The position numbers and the translations under genes were made by a program. A DNA stretch of 64,000 nt from Acinetobacter genomosp. 15BJ. GTDB taxonomy: Bacteria; Pseudomonadota; Gammaproteobacteria; Pseudomonadales; Moraxellaceae. The number at the start of each line of letters is the position of its first letter. The stretch's first letter is position 1. This document shows positions 63,744 to 64,000 of the stretch, in pieces. The notes beneath the pieces were generated by a model that saw only the letters and a list, made by a program, of their open reading frames with translations, ran no database searches and was not told where the DNA came from. The DNA lies in NCBI RefSeq assembly GCF_000400715.1, contig NZ_KE007347.1, positions 1,719,382-1,783,381 of the forward strand, read 5' to 3'.

Positions 63744-64000
63744 TTAAGCCGTCATCATCTTTTTCCACTGCTGATAGGCAGCGCGCATCCCTGTTTCAGC
63801 ACTGACATCGCTCTTTAAGCCATCTTCAGTTTTGACTTCACCTGGCAGGCCACGATTGAGCATGATCCACAGGTCATTACCTGCATTGGCACCATGTTGT
63901 ACACGTTCCCACGCTTCTGAATCATCTGGCGTACCAAAACCAAATGGGCCTTGGAAATGTTCATGCAGACGTAAGCGATATTGGTTGGCAATTTGTGGAC
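63744..64000 (-). CDS. Aromatic-ring-hydroxylating dioxygenase alpha subunit, C-terminal fragment
   Basis: The right edge of the window cuts this gene. The last 84 codons are visible and end at TAA (63744-63746). They include RLRLHEHFQGPFGFGTPDDS and, later, LWIMLNRGLPGEV, then LKSDVSAETGMRAAYQQWKK. The GPxGFGTPDD and SDVSAETGMRAAYQQW motifs identify the C-terminal catalytic domain of Rieske dioxygenase alpha subunits. The Rieske centre and mononuclear iron ligands lie outside the window, so the substrate class (benzoate, anthranilate, phenylpropionate or other) is open. Confidence 0.87.
   Translation of the reverse strand, partial: PQIANQYRLRLHEHFQGPFGFGTPDDSEAWERVQHGANAGNDLWIMLNRGLPGEVKTEDGLKSDVSAETGMRAAYQQWKKMMTA

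Overview
The window looks like a chromosomal segment of an Acinetobacter species. Base composition is AT-rich by eye. Its proteins fit the genus: a CatM/BenM-type regulator beside catB, a FadE-type acyl-CoA dehydrogenase of about 820 residues, and a close relative of the C1 reductase of Acinetobacter 4-hydroxyphenylacetate hydroxylase. No rRNA, tRNA, transposase gene, phage gene or CRISPR array was seen.

Left part (1-14,200). The first bases hold the start of a probable glutamate dehydrogenase gene, divergent from an Lrp/AsnC regulator, followed by an NAD-malic enzyme. From 3,200 to 14,100 lies a catabolic cluster. Its components are an AA_synth-family protein, an alpha/beta hydrolase, a flavin reductase, a luciferase-like monooxygenase, an aldehyde dehydrogenase, an NCS1 permease, a porin, a succinate-semialdehyde dehydrogenase and a carboxymuconolactone-decarboxylase-like protein. 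A GntR/FCD regulator and a DUF1330 protein run in the opposite direction. The parts resemble the Rut pyrimidine ring-opening pathway, but the downstream enzymes point to succinate semialdehyde. The same TGGYATACCA palindrome sits before both the first gene and the succinate-semialdehyde dehydrogenase gene, so the GntR protein probably controls both units.

Middle (14,200-44,600). An SDR/amidohydrolase pair is followed by a TonB siderophore receptor with a periplasmic orphan, an AraC regulator with a divergent hydrolase, a 36-residue membrane protein that standard ORF cut-offs miss, and FadE. Next come a tripartite RND pump with two different RND subunits (MdtABC/MuxABC type) and its outer-membrane factor, then a FecI-FecR-FecA-type iron signalling set behind a Fur-like box. 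A DUF3325/PepSY/DUF3649/TonB-receptor operon follows behind a near-consensus Fur box.

Right part (43,300-64,000) is an aromatic-catabolism region. An OprD-type porin and catM precede the complete catechol branch of the beta-ketoadipate pathway, catB-catC-catA-catI-catJ-catF-catD, which converts catechol to succinyl-CoA and acetyl-CoA. Sites of ATAC-N7-GTAT type lie before both catB and the porin gene. After catD come aldehyde dehydrogenase, GMC oxidoreductase, porin, copper amine oxidase and AraC regulator genes (arylethylamine oxidation). Last is a Rieske dioxygenase operon (alpha, beta, SDR, FNR-type reductase, C1-like flavin reductase) cut by the window edge.

The most unusual non-coding structure is a roughly 365-bp imperfect inverted repeat filling the catJ-catF gap (about 49,822-50,186). 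Its two arms carry matched hairpins of the same length and bulge position. Their stem sequences differ by compensatory changes, which suggests a structured mobile or regulatory element. A second structured gap, a terminator-like hairpin plus a long hairpin, separates catA from catI.
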